The translations under genes and the position numbers were made by a program. Below are positions 1-8,325 of a stretch of DNA of 64,000 nt, piece by piece (position 1 is the stretch's first letter; each line of letters opens with the position of its first letter). The stretch lies in contig NZ_QGTJ01000004.1 in the NCBI RefSeq assembly GCF_003182095.1, positions 248,001 through 312,000 on the forward strand, in the 5' to 3' direction. This DNA comes from Plasticicumulans acidivorans. Its GTDB lineage: Bacteria > Pseudomonadota > Gammaproteobacteria > Competibacterales > Competibacteraceae. Under the pieces are notes generated by a model that saw only the letters and a program-made list of their open reading frames with translations, did no database searches and had not been told where the DNA came from.

Positions 1-1172
1 GCCGCAGCCAGTGCCTCGCCTTTCAGGCCGTGTTCGAGCAGCGGCTGCACGGCGACGGCGGCGGCGCACTCGCGTGCGGCGGCGAAAAGGCGGGCCTGCG
101 GATAGGCGCTGTCTTCGAAGCCGAGGCGGCCGCGTGCATCGGCTTCGCAGGCGAGCAGCACCTGTGCAAAGCGCTGCGGCCGGCGCAGCGCATCGAGTCG
201 CTCCAGCGTCGTCAGCAGCGTGTCGGCGCGCAGCTCGAAGGCGCGGTGCACGTGGGTGTGGTACTGCGCCACCAGCAGCGCGAGGTCGCGGAATTCGGCC
301 GGCACACGCAGGCGCGCACACAGGCTGCGGATCAGCTCGACGCCGCGGGCTTCATGGCCGACGTGGCGCGGCCATTCCGCTGCCGGCGTGGTGCCCTTGC
401 CGAGATCGTGCAGCAGCGCAGCGAAGCGCGTCGGCGCATCGCCACCCAGGCGCACCGCCTGCGCCAGCACCATCAGCGTGTGCACGCCGGTGTCGATTTC
501 CGGGTGATGCTTTGACGGCTGCGGCACACCCCACAGGCGGTCGAGCTCCGGCAGCAGGCGCGCCAGCGCGCCACACGCGCGCAGCACCTCGATGAAGACA
601 CCGGGCTGCGCTTCGCCCAGCGCCCGCGCCCATTCCTGCCAGACCCGTTCCGGTGTCAGCGCGTCGACTTCGCCGGCGGCGACCATCGTGCGCATCAGCG
701 TCATGGTGTCCTCGGCGACGCTGAAGCCGAGCCCGGCGTAGCGGGCGGCAAAGCGAGCCAGACGCAGGATGCGCACCGGATCTTCGGCGAAAGCCGCGGA
801 AACATGGCGCAGCACGCGCGCTTCGAGATCTCGCTGACCGCCATAGGGGTCGATCAGCCGGCCGTCGGCGGCCTGGGCGATGGCATTGATGGTCAGGTCG
901 CGGCGCAGCAGGTCTTCTTCCAGCGTCACCGCCGGATCGGCGTGCACCGCGAAGCCGTGGTAGCCGGGCGCGGTCTTGCGCTCGGTGCGCGCCAGCGCGT
1001 ACTCCTCGCTGCTCTGCGGGTGCAGGAACACCGGGAAGTCCTTGCCGACCTGACGGTAGCCGGCGGCGAGCATGTCCGCCGGGGTGGCGCCGACCACCAC
1101 CCAGTCGCGCTCGTGGACTTCGCGCCCGAGCAGGGCGTCGCGTACCGCGCCGCCGACCAGATAAATCTGCAT
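1..1172 (-). CDS. cca: CCA tRNA nucleotidyltransferase (3' end outside window)
   Basis: Adds or repairs the 3'-CCA end of tRNAs using CTP and ATP. The reading frame opens at 1172 with [12 protein letters not shown], the signature of the class II nucleotidyltransferase head (GGAVRD at residues 7-12), and runs off the left edge after about 390 codons. The E. coli enzyme has 412 residues, so only about 20 C-terminal residues are missing. [10 protein letters not shown] near residue 90 and the HD-domain motif HDLGKG near residue 240 indicate the multifunctional HD-containing type with extra phosphatase/phosphodiesterase activity. The start is supported by a GGGAG-like ribosome site 8 bases upstream. 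One oddity: the first acidic residue of the catalytic DxD (Asp21 in E. coli) reads Glu here (E-R-D). Product identity is near certain. Confidence 0.95.
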   Translation of the reverse strand, partial: MQIYLVGGAVRDALLGREVHERDWVVVGATPADMLAAGYRQVGKDFPVFLHPQSSEEYALARTERKTAPGYHGFAVHADPAVTLEEDLLRRDLTINAIAQAADGRLIDPYGGQRDLEARVLRHVSAAFAEDPVRILRLARFAARYAGLGFSVAEDTMTLMRTMVAAGEVDALTPERVWQEWARALGEAQPGVFIEVLRACGALARLLPELDRLWGVPQPSKHHPEIDTGVHTLMVLAQAVRLGGDAPTRFAALLHDLGKGTTPAAEWPRHVGHEARGVELIRSLCARLRVPAEFRDLALLVAQYHTHVHRAFELRADTLLTTLERLDALRRPQRFAQVLLACEADARGRLGFEDSAYPQARLFAAARECAAAVAVQPLLEHGLKGEALAA

Positions 1173-1199
1173 GTGTGTCTCCCAGCCTGCCTCGTGCGC

Positions 1200-2189
1200 T
1201 CAGGTCGCGAACCACCAGTCCGCTCCCTCGACGCGGCCGAGCGCGGCGAGCTGCTGGCGGATCAGCGGCTTCTGCGAGCCCTGCGACACCGTGACCAGGA
1301 TGATCGCATCGCGCTGCGTGGCGGCCCAGCCCGGTGCATGCACCGGCAGGCCGCGTTTGGGGTTGCGGTATTTGCGGGCGTCGAGATCGACGAAGCCGCG
1401 CAGCGCCGCCCCGTGTGCGCGCAGGCCGTCGCACAGCGCCGCCCCGGTTTTGGTGGCGCCCCAGAGGATGATCTCGCGCCCGTGCAGCGCCTGCGCCAGC
1501 ATCCGTGCCTTCAGCGCGATCAGCGCCGGACGCGCGCAGCGCGGGTCGCGCCGGGTCAGCCGGCCTGGATGTTCGCGCCAGTCGAGCAGGATGCCGGCCG
1601 GTTTGGCCATCGCCAGGCCGGCGGCGTGGGCGCGCAGCAGCCAGTCGTAGTCCTCCGGCCAGGCGCCGGCGTGATACTCGCCGACGCGCTCCCAGGCGGC
1701 GCGGCGCAGCAGCCAGCCCGGGTGCGGCAGCGGGCTGTCGATGTAGATCTCGCGGGCGATGTCGGCCGGACGGGTCAGCGCGTTCAGCCAGTCGCGGTAG
1801 GCGCGGCCGCCGGCGCTCGGCTCGGCGCCGAGCAGCTCGACGCGGGTGCCGCAGATCATTACTCCGGGTTCGGCGGCGAGCAGCGCCAGCTGCGCGCCGA
1901 GGCGTTCGCGCCGGCACAGATCGTCGGCGTCCATGCGGGCCAGATAGGCGCCGCGCGCCTGTGCCATGCCGTGGTTGAGCGCGGCGACGATGCCGCGCGG
2001 CGGCTGCTGCAGCAGGCGCAGCCGCGCATCGGCAGGCAGGCGCTGCGTGGCGCCGTCTTGCGAGCCGTCGTCGACGACGATCAGCTCGAAGTCGGTGAAG
2101 TCCTGTGCCAGCACGCTGGCGACCGCCGCCAGCAGCCAGTCGCCGCCGTCGCGCACGGGCAGGATCACGGAAACGCTCGGTTGCTGCAT
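1200..2189 (-). CDS. Family 2 glycosyltransferase with C-terminal Rossmann-like domain
   Basis: A 329-residue protein whose first ~210 residues form a GT-A fold: start PSVSVILPVRDG, nucleotide-sugar motif DDGS at 40-43 and metal-binding DADD at 87-90. It should transfer a sugar from a nucleotide donor in the cytoplasm. The acceptor cannot be deduced. The last ~110 residues contain ILWGATKTGAALCDGL followed by FVDLD, which resembles a Rossmann-type nucleotide-binding segment, so this looks like a two-domain protein. It ends 27 bases before cca on the same strand and may be co-transcribed with it. A start three codons upstream (GTG at 2198) is possible; ATG at 2189 begins directly at the GT2 fold. 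No other polysaccharide genes are nearby. Confidence 0.8.
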   Translation of the reverse strand: MQQPSVSVILPVRDGGDWLLAAVASVLAQDFTDFELIVVDDGSQDGATQRLPADARLRLLQQPPRGIVAALNHGMAQARGAYLARMDADDLCRRERLGAQLALLAAEPGVMICGTRVELLGAEPSAGGRAYRDWLNALTRPADIAREIYIDSPLPHPGWLLRRAAWERVGEYHAGAWPEDYDWLLRAHAAGLAMAKPAGILLDWREHPGRLTRRDPRCARPALIALKARMLAQALHGREIILWGATKTGAALCDGLRAHGAALRGFVDLDARKYRNPKRGLPVHAPGWAATQRDAIILVTVSQGSQKPLIRQQLAALGRVEGADWWFAT

Positions 2190-2297
2190 GGCTGTCACGG
2201 CTCGCTGGCGGGGGCGGACAGGGTGCGCAAGGCGGCGCTTGCGCGCCACCCGGCGCGCTCGCATGCTGGCACGGGCACAGCGGTCGGCGGAGTGGCG

Positions 2298-3848
2298 ATG
2301 GCAGGCGATCAGGACTGGAAGGGTAAATATTTCGATGCCCTCGGCGAACTGGAGCAGCTCGAAAAGGACTGGAAGGCGCGCGAGGAAGTCCTCGTGTTCG
2401 CCGTCAACCGCCTGAGCCTGCTCGGCCAGGGGCTCGATACCCGCCTCGATCCGCACCTGGAGTCGCTGCGCCTGGGGCTGCGCCGCAATCAGACCACCGA
2501 GCGGCTGCGCGCCGAACTCAGCTGCATCGCTGAGCTGCTCGATGAGCTGCGCCATCTCGGCAAATCCGGCCTCGACGACGAACTGGTCCACCTGCTGTCG
2601 ATGATGCGCCTGCCGCCGGCGCGGCAGCCGGCGCTCGATACTCTGCTGGTGCGCCTGCGGCAGACACAGCCGCCGCGCGGCCAGCTGCTCGAAGCCATCG
2701 CCATGGAGCTCAACCAGGTGCTGCTGCCGGCGACGCGCGAACTGCCGGTGCCGCAACTGGCCGCGCCGCAGGCCGCCGTCACGCCGCCGCCGGGCGAGCC
2801 GGCGACGCACGGCGGCCGCACGCTGTCGACACTGCTCGAACGCCTGCGCCTGCCGTGGACACCCGAGCTCGAAGCCCTGCGCGAGACACTGCGCGTGCAT
2901 CTGGAACAGGCGATGAGCGCCGAGGACTGGCAGGCGGCGCTTGCCACCTGCGCCGAACTGGTCAACCGCGCGCTCGGCACCATCGGCGGCGAGCGCGACG
3001 AGCTGCGCGGCTTTCTCGAACAGGTCACCGAGCGGCTGGCGGCGCTCGAACACTACGTCGACGGCAATCGCAGCACCCTCGCCGACGCCCGCGGCAGCGG
3101 CGATCAGCTGCAGGGGGCGATGGCCGCGGAAATGCGCGGCATGCGCGACAGCATCGGCAACGCGCGCGATCTGGAGTCGCTCAAGCGCAGCGTGCTCGGT
3201 CACGTCGAACGCATCGACGCCGCGCTGCAGGCGTTCAAGTCGGCCGAGGAGGCGCGCCTCGATGCCTTTGGTGTGCGCATCGAAGGGCTGGCGACGCAGC
3301 TCGGCGATCTCAGCCGCGAGGCCGGCACGCTGCGCCGCGAGCTGGCCGAGCGCGACCAGCGTCTGCGCAGCGATCCGCTGACCGAGCTCGGCAACCGCCG
3401 GGCCTGGGACGAGGCGCTGGAGCGGGAATTCGGCCGCTGGGTGGCCCACGGCAAGCCGCTGACCCTGGCGCTGTGGGACATCGACTGGTTCAAGCGGGTC
3501 AACGATCAGCTCGGCCATGCCATCGGCGATCAGGTGCTGGTCGGCGTCGCCCGGGCGCTGGCGGCCGGCGTGCGCGCCGGCGACTGCCTGGCGCGCTATG
3601 GCGGTGAGGAATTCGCGCTGCTGCTGCCGGGGCTCGGTGTCGAGGAGGCGCTGGCCATCGCCGAGCGGCTGCGTGCCGCTGTCGCCACGCACAGCATCGC
3701 GGTGTCCGGGGGCGAGGTCGGCGTGACGGTGTCCTGCGGTCTCAGTGAGTTTCGTCAGGGCGACGATCCGGCCGCGGTGTTCAAGCGCGCCGACGATGCG
3801 CTGTATGCGGCCAAGCACGGCGGGCGCAATCGCTGCTTCGCCCAGTGA
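2298..3848 (+). CDS. Diguanylate cyclase with N-terminal helical region (GGDEF)
   Basis: A 516-residue protein without signal peptide or membrane segment, probably cytoplasmic. The C-terminal ~165 residues are a GGDEF domain with active-site GGEEF at 435-439 and an intact inhibitory I-site RAGD at 426-429, exactly five residues upstream. It should therefore make cyclic di-GMP from two GTP and be product-inhibited. Residues 1-350 are mostly helical and charged (WKGKYFDALGELEQLEKDWK at the start), likely coiled coils used for dimerisation and signal input; I do not recognise a ligand-binding domain. ATG at 2298 has GGAG five bases upstream. The stop overlaps the GTG of the following peptidase gene, so the two are probably translationally coupled. 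Confidence 0.88.
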   Translation: MAGDQDWKGKYFDALGELEQLEKDWKAREEVLVFAVNRLSLLGQGLDTRLDPHLESLRLGLRRNQTTERLRAELSCIAELLDELRHLGKSGLDDELVHLLSMMRLPPARQPALDTLLVRLRQTQPPRGQLLEAIAMELNQVLLPATRELPVPQLAAPQAAVTPPPGEPATHGGRTLSTLLERLRLPWTPELEALRETLRVHLEQAMSAEDWQAALATCAELVNRALGTIGGERDELRGFLEQVTERLAALEHYVDGNRSTLADARGSGDQLQGAMAAEMRGMRDSIGNARDLESLKRSVLGHVERIDAALQAFKSAEEARLDAFGVRIEGLATQLGDLSREAGTLRRELAERDQRLRSDPLTELGNRRAWDEALEREFGRWVAHGKPLTLALWDIDWFKRVNDQLGHAIGDQVLVGVARALAAGVRAGDCLARYGGEEFALLLPGLGVEEALAIAERLRAAVATHSIAVSGGEVGVTVSCGLSEFRQGDDPAAVFKRADDALYAAKHGGRNRCFAQ

Positions 3849-4846
3849 GCCGCGCGGCGCTGGCGGCTCTCGCGCTGCTGCTCGCGGCCTGTGCGGAGCC
3901 GGCGTACTACCTGCAGGCGCTGCAGGGGCAGGCCGCGCTGCTCAATGCCCGCCGGCCCGTCGCCGAGGTGGAGGCCGATCCGGCCAGTTCGCCGGCGCTG
4001 CGCCGGCAGCTGGCGCGCATCGGCGCGGCGCGCGAATTCGCCGTGCATACGCTCGACCTGCCGGACAACGGCAGCTACCGGCGCTATGCCGCACTCGGTC
4101 GCCCGGCGGTGGTGTGGACGGTGACGGCGGCGCCGGAGTTTTCGCTCGAAGCGCAGCGCTGGTGTTTCGTCGTGGCCGGCTGCGTGCCGTACCGCGGTTA
4201 TTTCGAGCCGGCCGCGGCGCGGGCCGAGGCGGTGCGCTGGCACCGTCAGGGTTTTGATGTCGCGGTCTCGCCGGTGCCGGCCTATTCCTCGCTCGGCTGG
4301 TTCGACGATCCGCTGCTCGACACCTTCGTCGGCTGGCCGCCGGGGCGTGTCGCCGAGCTGATCTTCCACGAGCTGGCGCATCAAAAGCTCTACGTCGCCG
4401 GCGACAGCGCCTTCAACGAAGCCTATGCCACCACCGTCGGCCGCCTCGGCGCCGAGCGCTGGCTGGCGGCCAGCGGCCAGGATCAGGCGCTGGCCGACTA
4501 TCGCACCGAGCTCGAACGCCAGCGGCTGTGGCGCGAACTGCTCGGCGAACTGCGCGCGGCACTGCAGGAACTGTATGCGAGTGCGCTGCCGCCGGCCGAG
4601 ATGCGCGCGCGCAAGGATGCGCTGCTGATGCGCAGCGCCGGTCTGCTGGCACTGCTCGGCGATCGCCGCGGCTTTGCGCTCGGCAACGCCCAGCTCGCTT
4701 TGCTTGCCACCTACGAAGACGCGGTGCCCGCTTTCGAGCGGTTGCTGCACGCGTGCGGTGATGATTTCGCCGCCTTCCACCGCGCCGCCGCCCGCATCGC
4801 CGCCTGGCCGGCGGCCCGGCGGGCGGCCTGGATGCGCGGTCATTGA
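3845..4846 (+). CDS. Lipoprotein zinc metallopeptidase, Aminopep (DUF2265) family
   Basis: A 333-residue predicted lipoprotein. The N-terminus has a short hydrophobic stretch and a lipobox LLLAAC with Cys16 as lipidation site, so it is expected in the periplasm, membrane-anchored. The zinc motif HELAH lies at 175-179 with a likely third ligand in FNEAYA (Glu192), the gluzincin arrangement. The overall sequence (PAVVWTVTAAPEF, CVPYRGYF, FDDPLLDT) matches the uncharacterised putative aminopeptidase family. Translation starts at GTG 3845, overlapping the stop of the upstream diguanylate cyclase (GTGA), which implies one transcript. Substrate unknown. Confidence 0.82.
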   Translation: MSRAALAALALLLAACAEPAYYLQALQGQAALLNARRPVAEVEADPASSPALRRQLARIGAAREFAVHTLDLPDNGSYRRYAALGRPAVVWTVTAAPEFSLEAQRWCFVVAGCVPYRGYFEPAAARAEAVRWHRQGFDVAVSPVPAYSSLGWFDDPLLDTFVGWPPGRVAELIFHELAHQKLYVAGDSAFNEAYATTVGRLGAERWLAASGQDQALADYRTELERQRLWRELLGELRAALQELYASALPPAEMRARKDALLMRSAGLLALLGDRRGFALGNAQLALLATYEDAVPAFERLLHACGDDFAAFHRAAARIAAWPAARRAAWMRGH

Positions 4847-4976
4847 TCTGTGGCGGTTGCTGTGTGACAAATCGTGTGCAGCCTGCACTGGCGCGGTGCA
4901 TAAGGGCTGGAGTCAAGCGGATGACAGCGTTAACCTGAATGTCCGCCAAATGTCGTGCCGCGTGGTAGCCATCATC

Positions 4977-5735
4977 ATGACCACCGTAGCTTTTCCCGCT
5001 GCCTTGCTGGAGCGTTTGCGCCGTGCGCGCCGTGTTGCAGCCCTGACCGGCGCCGGTGTTTCCGCGGAAAGCGGCGTGCCGACCTTTCGTGACGTGCACA
5101 GTGGTCTGTGGGCGCGTTATCGGCCCGAGGATCTGGCCTCGCCCGAGGCCTTCGCCCGTGATCCGGCGCTGGTCTGGAACTGGTATGCCTGGCGGCGGCA
5201 AAACGTTGCCGCCGCGGCGCCGAATCCGGCCCATTTCGCGCTGGCCGCACTCGCCACGCTGATTCCCGAGTTCACGCTGATCACCCAGAACGTCGACGGC
5301 CTGCACCGGCGTGCCGGCAGCCAGGCGCTGATCGAGCTGCACGGCAGCATCCAGCGCACGGTGTGCAGTGGGCGTCAGCGCCACGAGGTCGAGCAATGGA
5401 CCGAAGACGGCAGCGAGCCGCCACGCTGCCCGGTATGCAGCGCGCTGCTGCGCCCCGACGTGGTCTGGTTCGGCGAGAGCCTGCCGCACGACACCATCGA
5501 CGCGGCTTTCCGCGCGGCGGAGGAGTGCGAGGTGTTTCTGTGCATCGGCACCTCGACGCTGGTGTATCCGGCGGCGGAGCTGCCGTTTTTCGCGCACCGC
5601 CACGGCGCCTGCGTTGTCGAGGTCAATCCGCACAACACGCCGCTGTCCTCGGTCGCCGACTTCCGCCTCAGCGGCCCGGCCGGCGAGGTGCTGCCGACGC
5701 TGCAGCGCTCGCTCGAAGCCGGCGTGCCCTGCTAG
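4977..5735 (+). CDS. cobB: NAD-dependent protein deacylase, sirtuin family (CobB-like)
   Basis: A 252-residue sirtuin that removes acyl groups from lysines with NAD+. Visible motifs: GAGVSAESGVPTFRD (25-39), TQNVDGLH (103-110) and catalytic His122 in ELHGS. Tyr70 and Arg73 form the YxxR pair that in E. coli CobB and human SIRT5 accepts succinyl and malonyl lysine, so class III desuccinylase activity is likely. The zinc ribbon is incomplete: Cys130, Cys151 and Cys154 are present, but the position expected for the second cysteine of the first CxxC is Arg. ATG 4977 fits the usual N-terminal length; ATG 4949 is an in-frame alternative and neither has a strong ribosome site. The next gene starts 7 bases downstream. 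Confidence 0.9.
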   Translation: MTTVAFPAALLERLRRARRVAALTGAGVSAESGVPTFRDVHSGLWARYRPEDLASPEAFARDPALVWNWYAWRRQNVAAAAPNPAHFALAALATLIPEFTLITQNVDGLHRRAGSQALIELHGSIQRTVCSGRQRHEVEQWTEDGSEPPRCPVCSALLRPDVVWFGESLPHDTIDAAFRAAEECEVFLCIGTSTLVYPAAELPFFAHRHGACVVEVNPHNTPLSSVADFRLSGPAGEVLPTLQRSLEAGVPC

Positions 5736-5742
5736 CGCTGCG

Positions 5743-6474
5743 ATGCTGCGCCAGGAGCCGCCATACCGCCTGTTTCTGCAATGGCTGCTGCTGGCGGGGC
5801 TGCTGGCTTTTGCGCTGACCCTGGCCTGGCAGCAGGGGCTGGTGGCGACGTACGTCTTCGGCGATCCGACCTGGATTTCGCAGAGCATTCTGCTGCTGTT
5901 CCTGCTCGCCTGCGCTCACGGCGGTCTGCGCGCCTGGTGGCTGGCGCGTGAGCTCGAATGCCTCGCCGCGATCGAGCGTCAGGCGCGCGCCGACAGCGCC
6001 GCGCGTTTCTGGCCGACCGCCGACGGCCTGCTGCTCGGCGCCGAACTGCATGCGCCTTCGCTGGCCGGTGATTACTTCAGCGCGGTGCTCGGCAAGCACG
6101 CCGGGCGGGCGGCGCCGGAAGGTCTCGAACACGCGCTGCTCACCGACGTGCTCGCCGATCGCGCCAGCGGCAGCCACGAGACCGGCTGGTTCCTCACCGG
6201 CCTGCTGCTCAAGCTCGGGCTGCTCGGCACCGTCATCGGCTTCATCCTGATGCTCGGCTCAGTGGCACAGGTCGAATCACTGGATCTGGCGACGATGCAG
6301 CGCATGCTGCTGGCGATGGGCGGCGGCATGAAGGTCGCGCTGTACACGACGCTGGTCGGCCTGATCGCCTCGATGCTGCTCGGCGCGCAATACCTGCTGC
6401 TCGACCGTGCCGCCGATCGCCTGGTCGGCGGCATCGTGCACTTCGCCGAGGTTGAACTCGGCCGCCGGCGCTGA
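5743..6474 (+). CDS. MotA/TolQ/ExbB-type proton channel subunit
   Basis: A 243-residue inner-membrane protein. Hydrophobic segments lie near residues 12-32, 45-65, 152-172 and 190-215. The last two carry the MotA/ExbB signature: LGLLGTVIGFILML followed by GGGMKVALYTTLVGLIAS. In this family five or so such subunits surround a dimer of an ExbD/TolR/MotB partner and use the proton gradient to do work on the periplasm or envelope. The next gene encodes a plausible partner four bases downstream, so the pair probably assembles. It starts just after the sirtuin stop, so the five genes 4977-8319 may form one transcript. What the channel powers is unknown. Confidence 0.82.
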   Translation: MLRQEPPYRLFLQWLLLAGLLAFALTLAWQQGLVATYVFGDPTWISQSILLLFLLACAHGGLRAWWLARELECLAAIERQARADSAARFWPTADGLLLGAELHAPSLAGDYFSAVLGKHAGRAAPEGLEHALLTDVLADRASGSHETGWFLTGLLLKLGLLGTVIGFILMLGSVAQVESLDLATMQRMLLAMGGGMKVALYTTLVGLIASMLLGAQYLLLDRAADRLVGGIVHFAEVELGRRR

Positions 6475-6478
6475 GGGC

Positions 6479-7093
6479 ATGGCGCTGCGCCGCGCCCGCC
6501 GGGCGCACGACATCGACCCGTTCACCGACCTGCTGTTCAATGCGCTGCTCGGCTTCACCTTCATGTTCATGATCGCGTTCATGGCGATGAACCCGAAGGC
6601 CAAGAGCGGCGTGATCGAGGCCAAGGCGGAATTCATCATCACGATGAACTGGCCGGACGGCAGCCCCGACGACATCGACCTGTGGGTGCAGGCGCCGGAT
6701 GGCGAGACGGTGTGGTTCAAGCACCCGGACGCCGGCCTGATGCACCTCGACCGCGACGACCGCGGCCAGGCCAACGATCAGCTGCTGGTCGACGGTCGCG
6801 AGCTGATCAATCCGCTCAACGAGGAAGTGGTGACGATCCGCGGCATCATTCCTGGCGAGTACGTCGTCAACGTCCACTATTACGCCTCGCAGACGCAGCA
6901 GCCGGTGCCGGTGGAAGTCCGCGTGGTCAAGGTCAACCCGCAGCTGAGCGTCGTCTACTACGGTCATGTCGAACTGCAGCGGCTGAATCAGGAGGCGACC
7001 GCCGTGCGCTTCAGCGTGACCGCCGGTGGTCAGGTCGTCCGCGTCAACACCCTGCCGAAGCCGCTGGCACTGAGCCGCTCGGTGATCGACTAG
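6479..7093 (+). CDS. ExbD/TolR-like single-span protein with periplasmic beta domain
   Basis: A 204-residue protein with a basic N-terminus, one membrane helix (about residues 15-40) and a periplasmic C-terminus. The segment DIDPFTDLLFNALLGFTF resembles the ExbD segment PFIDVMLVLLIIF, placing Asp17 where ExbD/TolR carry the proton-binding aspartate. The periplasmic part does not look like ExbD: DDIDLWVQAPDGETVWFKHP and IIPGEYVVNVHYYA resemble the DUF2135/YfaP-type beta-sandwich. It sits four bases after the channel gene and 27 bases before the next. I infer a stator-like dimer whose periplasmic domain binds an unknown partner. Function is not established. Confidence 0.7.
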   Translation: MALRRARRAHDIDPFTDLLFNALLGFTFMFMIAFMAMNPKAKSGVIEAKAEFIITMNWPDGSPDDIDLWVQAPDGETVWFKHPDAGLMHLDRDDRGQANDQLLVDGRELINPLNEEVVTIRGIIPGEYVVNVHYYASQTQQPVPVEVRVVKVNPQLSVVYYGHVELQRLNQEATAVRFSVTAGGQVVRVNTLPKPLALSRSVID

Positions 7094-7120
7094 CCCGCAA
7101 CCCGCAGGAATCAAGCCCCG

Positions 7121-7633
7121 ATGACCGCCGCCTGGATCGGCCTGAGCGCCGCCTACGCCCTGCTCGCGCTGCTGCTGGCGAGCCTGTGGCTGCACGCCCG
7201 TCTGCCGCTGTGGGTGAAGTTCACCGCCGTGGCGCTGGTGACGGCGTTCTACTTCGTCACCTGGCGCACGCTGCCGGGCTTCATGGGCTGGCCGAGCAGC
7301 GAGCCGCTGCCGGCGCGCTTTCAGCTGCTGGCGAGCGAAATCCAGGAACCCGAACCGCAGCGCGGCTTTGCCGGCGTGATCCACGTCTGGGTCGTCGACC
7401 TGGCCGGCGACCGTCCGGCCGCCGCGCCGCGCGCCTACCGGCTCGACTACGACAAGCCGCTGCATGCGCTGTTTGCCGATGCGATGAAGCGCATCCGTCA
7501 GGGCGTTCCGCAGCTCGGTTCGCGCACCGACGACGTGCGCGTCGGCGTGCCGCTCGACCGTTCACGCTTCGCCGACGGCCGCGATCGCCTGCAGCTGGGT
7601 GACCTGCCGCAGGCGCGGCTGCCGGAGAAGTGA
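7121..7633 (+). CDS. Two-span membrane protein of the channel cluster, function unknown
   Basis: A 170-residue protein with two N-terminal hydrophobic segments (about 5-25 and 30-50) and a soluble tail of about 115 residues. I do not recognise the family. The tail includes GFAGVIHVWVVDLAG and YRLDYDKPLHALFADAMKRI, suggesting a small alpha/beta domain. AGGAA lies 12 bases before ATG 7121. Its stop overlaps a possible GTG of the next lipoprotein gene, and the four genes 5743-8319 are packed tightly, so it is probably a third component of the same complex. The side of the membrane holding the tail cannot be decided by eye. Confidence 0.62.
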   Translation: MTAAWIGLSAAYALLALLLASLWLHARLPLWVKFTAVALVTAFYFVTWRTLPGFMGWPSSEPLPARFQLLASEIQEPEPQRGFAGVIHVWVVDLAGDRPAAAPRAYRLDYDKPLHALFADAMKRIRQGVPQLGSRTDDVRVGVPLDRSRFADGRDRLQLGDLPQARLPEK

Positions 7634-7635
7634 CG

Positions 7636-8319
7636 ATGAAGCGCGCCGGTCTGCTGCTGCTGCTCACCGCCTGCTCGCCGCACGCCGAGCCGGACGATCC
7701 GTTCCCGCTCACTGCCGGGCTGGCCTGGCGCTATCAGGTCGCCACCGCCACCCGCGAAGGCTACCGCAGCGAAACCCTGCGCATCGAAAGCCGCGGCCGG
7801 CAGGTTCTGGACGGCCGCGAGGTCTGGGTGCGCCACACCTCGGACGGCAGCGAGTACTACCTGGAGGCCGACGCACAGGGCATCCGCCGGCTGGCGCAGC
7901 GCAACGTGCTGCAGGCGCAGCCCGAGTTCGACCAGCCGGAAATTGCCGTGCTGCCGCGGCCGTGGACCGTCGGCACGCGCTGGGTGGTGCCGACGCGGCC
8001 CTATCTGCTCAAGCGCCTGCAGCCCTTCGTCGAGGATCTCGGCCAGGAGATGCCGGTGCGCCTGCAGTTCGCCATCGAGGCCGACGACGACAGCGTCGAA
8101 GTGCCGGCCGGCCGTTTCCAGCACTGCCTGCGCGCGCACGGCGAGGGCAGCGTCTACCTGCTCGCCGATCCCAAGATCGGGCCGGTCGATGTGCCGATTC
8201 TGCAGACCGAGTGGTATTGCCGCGGTGTCGGTCTGGTGAAGCTCGAACGGCGCGAGGAGCTCGATTCGGAGATGGTCACCGGCGGCTGGCAGCGCCTGGA
8301 GCTGCAGGCGCTGGAGTAG
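7636..8319 (+). CDS. Lipoprotein of the channel cluster, function unknown
   Basis: A 227-residue predicted lipoprotein with a very short signal MKRAGLLLLLTAC (lipobox LLTAC, Cys13). The mature part begins SPHAEPDDPFPLTAGLAWRYQV and is rich in beta strands, with two later cysteines (QHCLRAH and EWYCRG) that could form a disulfide. The pattern of a beta-rich domain reporting a quantity such as RYQV...RIESRGRQVLDGREVW is seen in many uncharacterised periplasmic proteins. ATG 7636 is preferred over GTG 7630 because GGAG is well spaced before it. It closes the channel cluster and meets folD convergently with only six bases between stops. It may be the outer-membrane or periplasmic partner of the channel. 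Confidence 0.65.
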   Translation: MKRAGLLLLLTACSPHAEPDDPFPLTAGLAWRYQVATATREGYRSETLRIESRGRQVLDGREVWVRHTSDGSEYYLEADAQGIRRLAQRNVLQAQPEFDQPEIAVLPRPWTVGTRWVVPTRPYLLKRLQPFVEDLGQEMPVRLQFAIEADDDSVEVPAGRFQHCLRAHGEGSVYLLADPKIGPVDVPILQTEWYCRGVGLVKLERREELDSEMVTGGWQRLELQALE

Positions 8320-8325
8320 GGGCGT

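Noticed and set aside
5743..8319. Zorya-type anti-phage system
   Set aside because: Only a MotA-like and an ExbD-like protein are present. There is no ZorC/ZorD/ZorE-like gene, helicase or nuclease beside them, the first protein lacks a long cytoplasmic tail, and the second lacks an OmpA-like domain.
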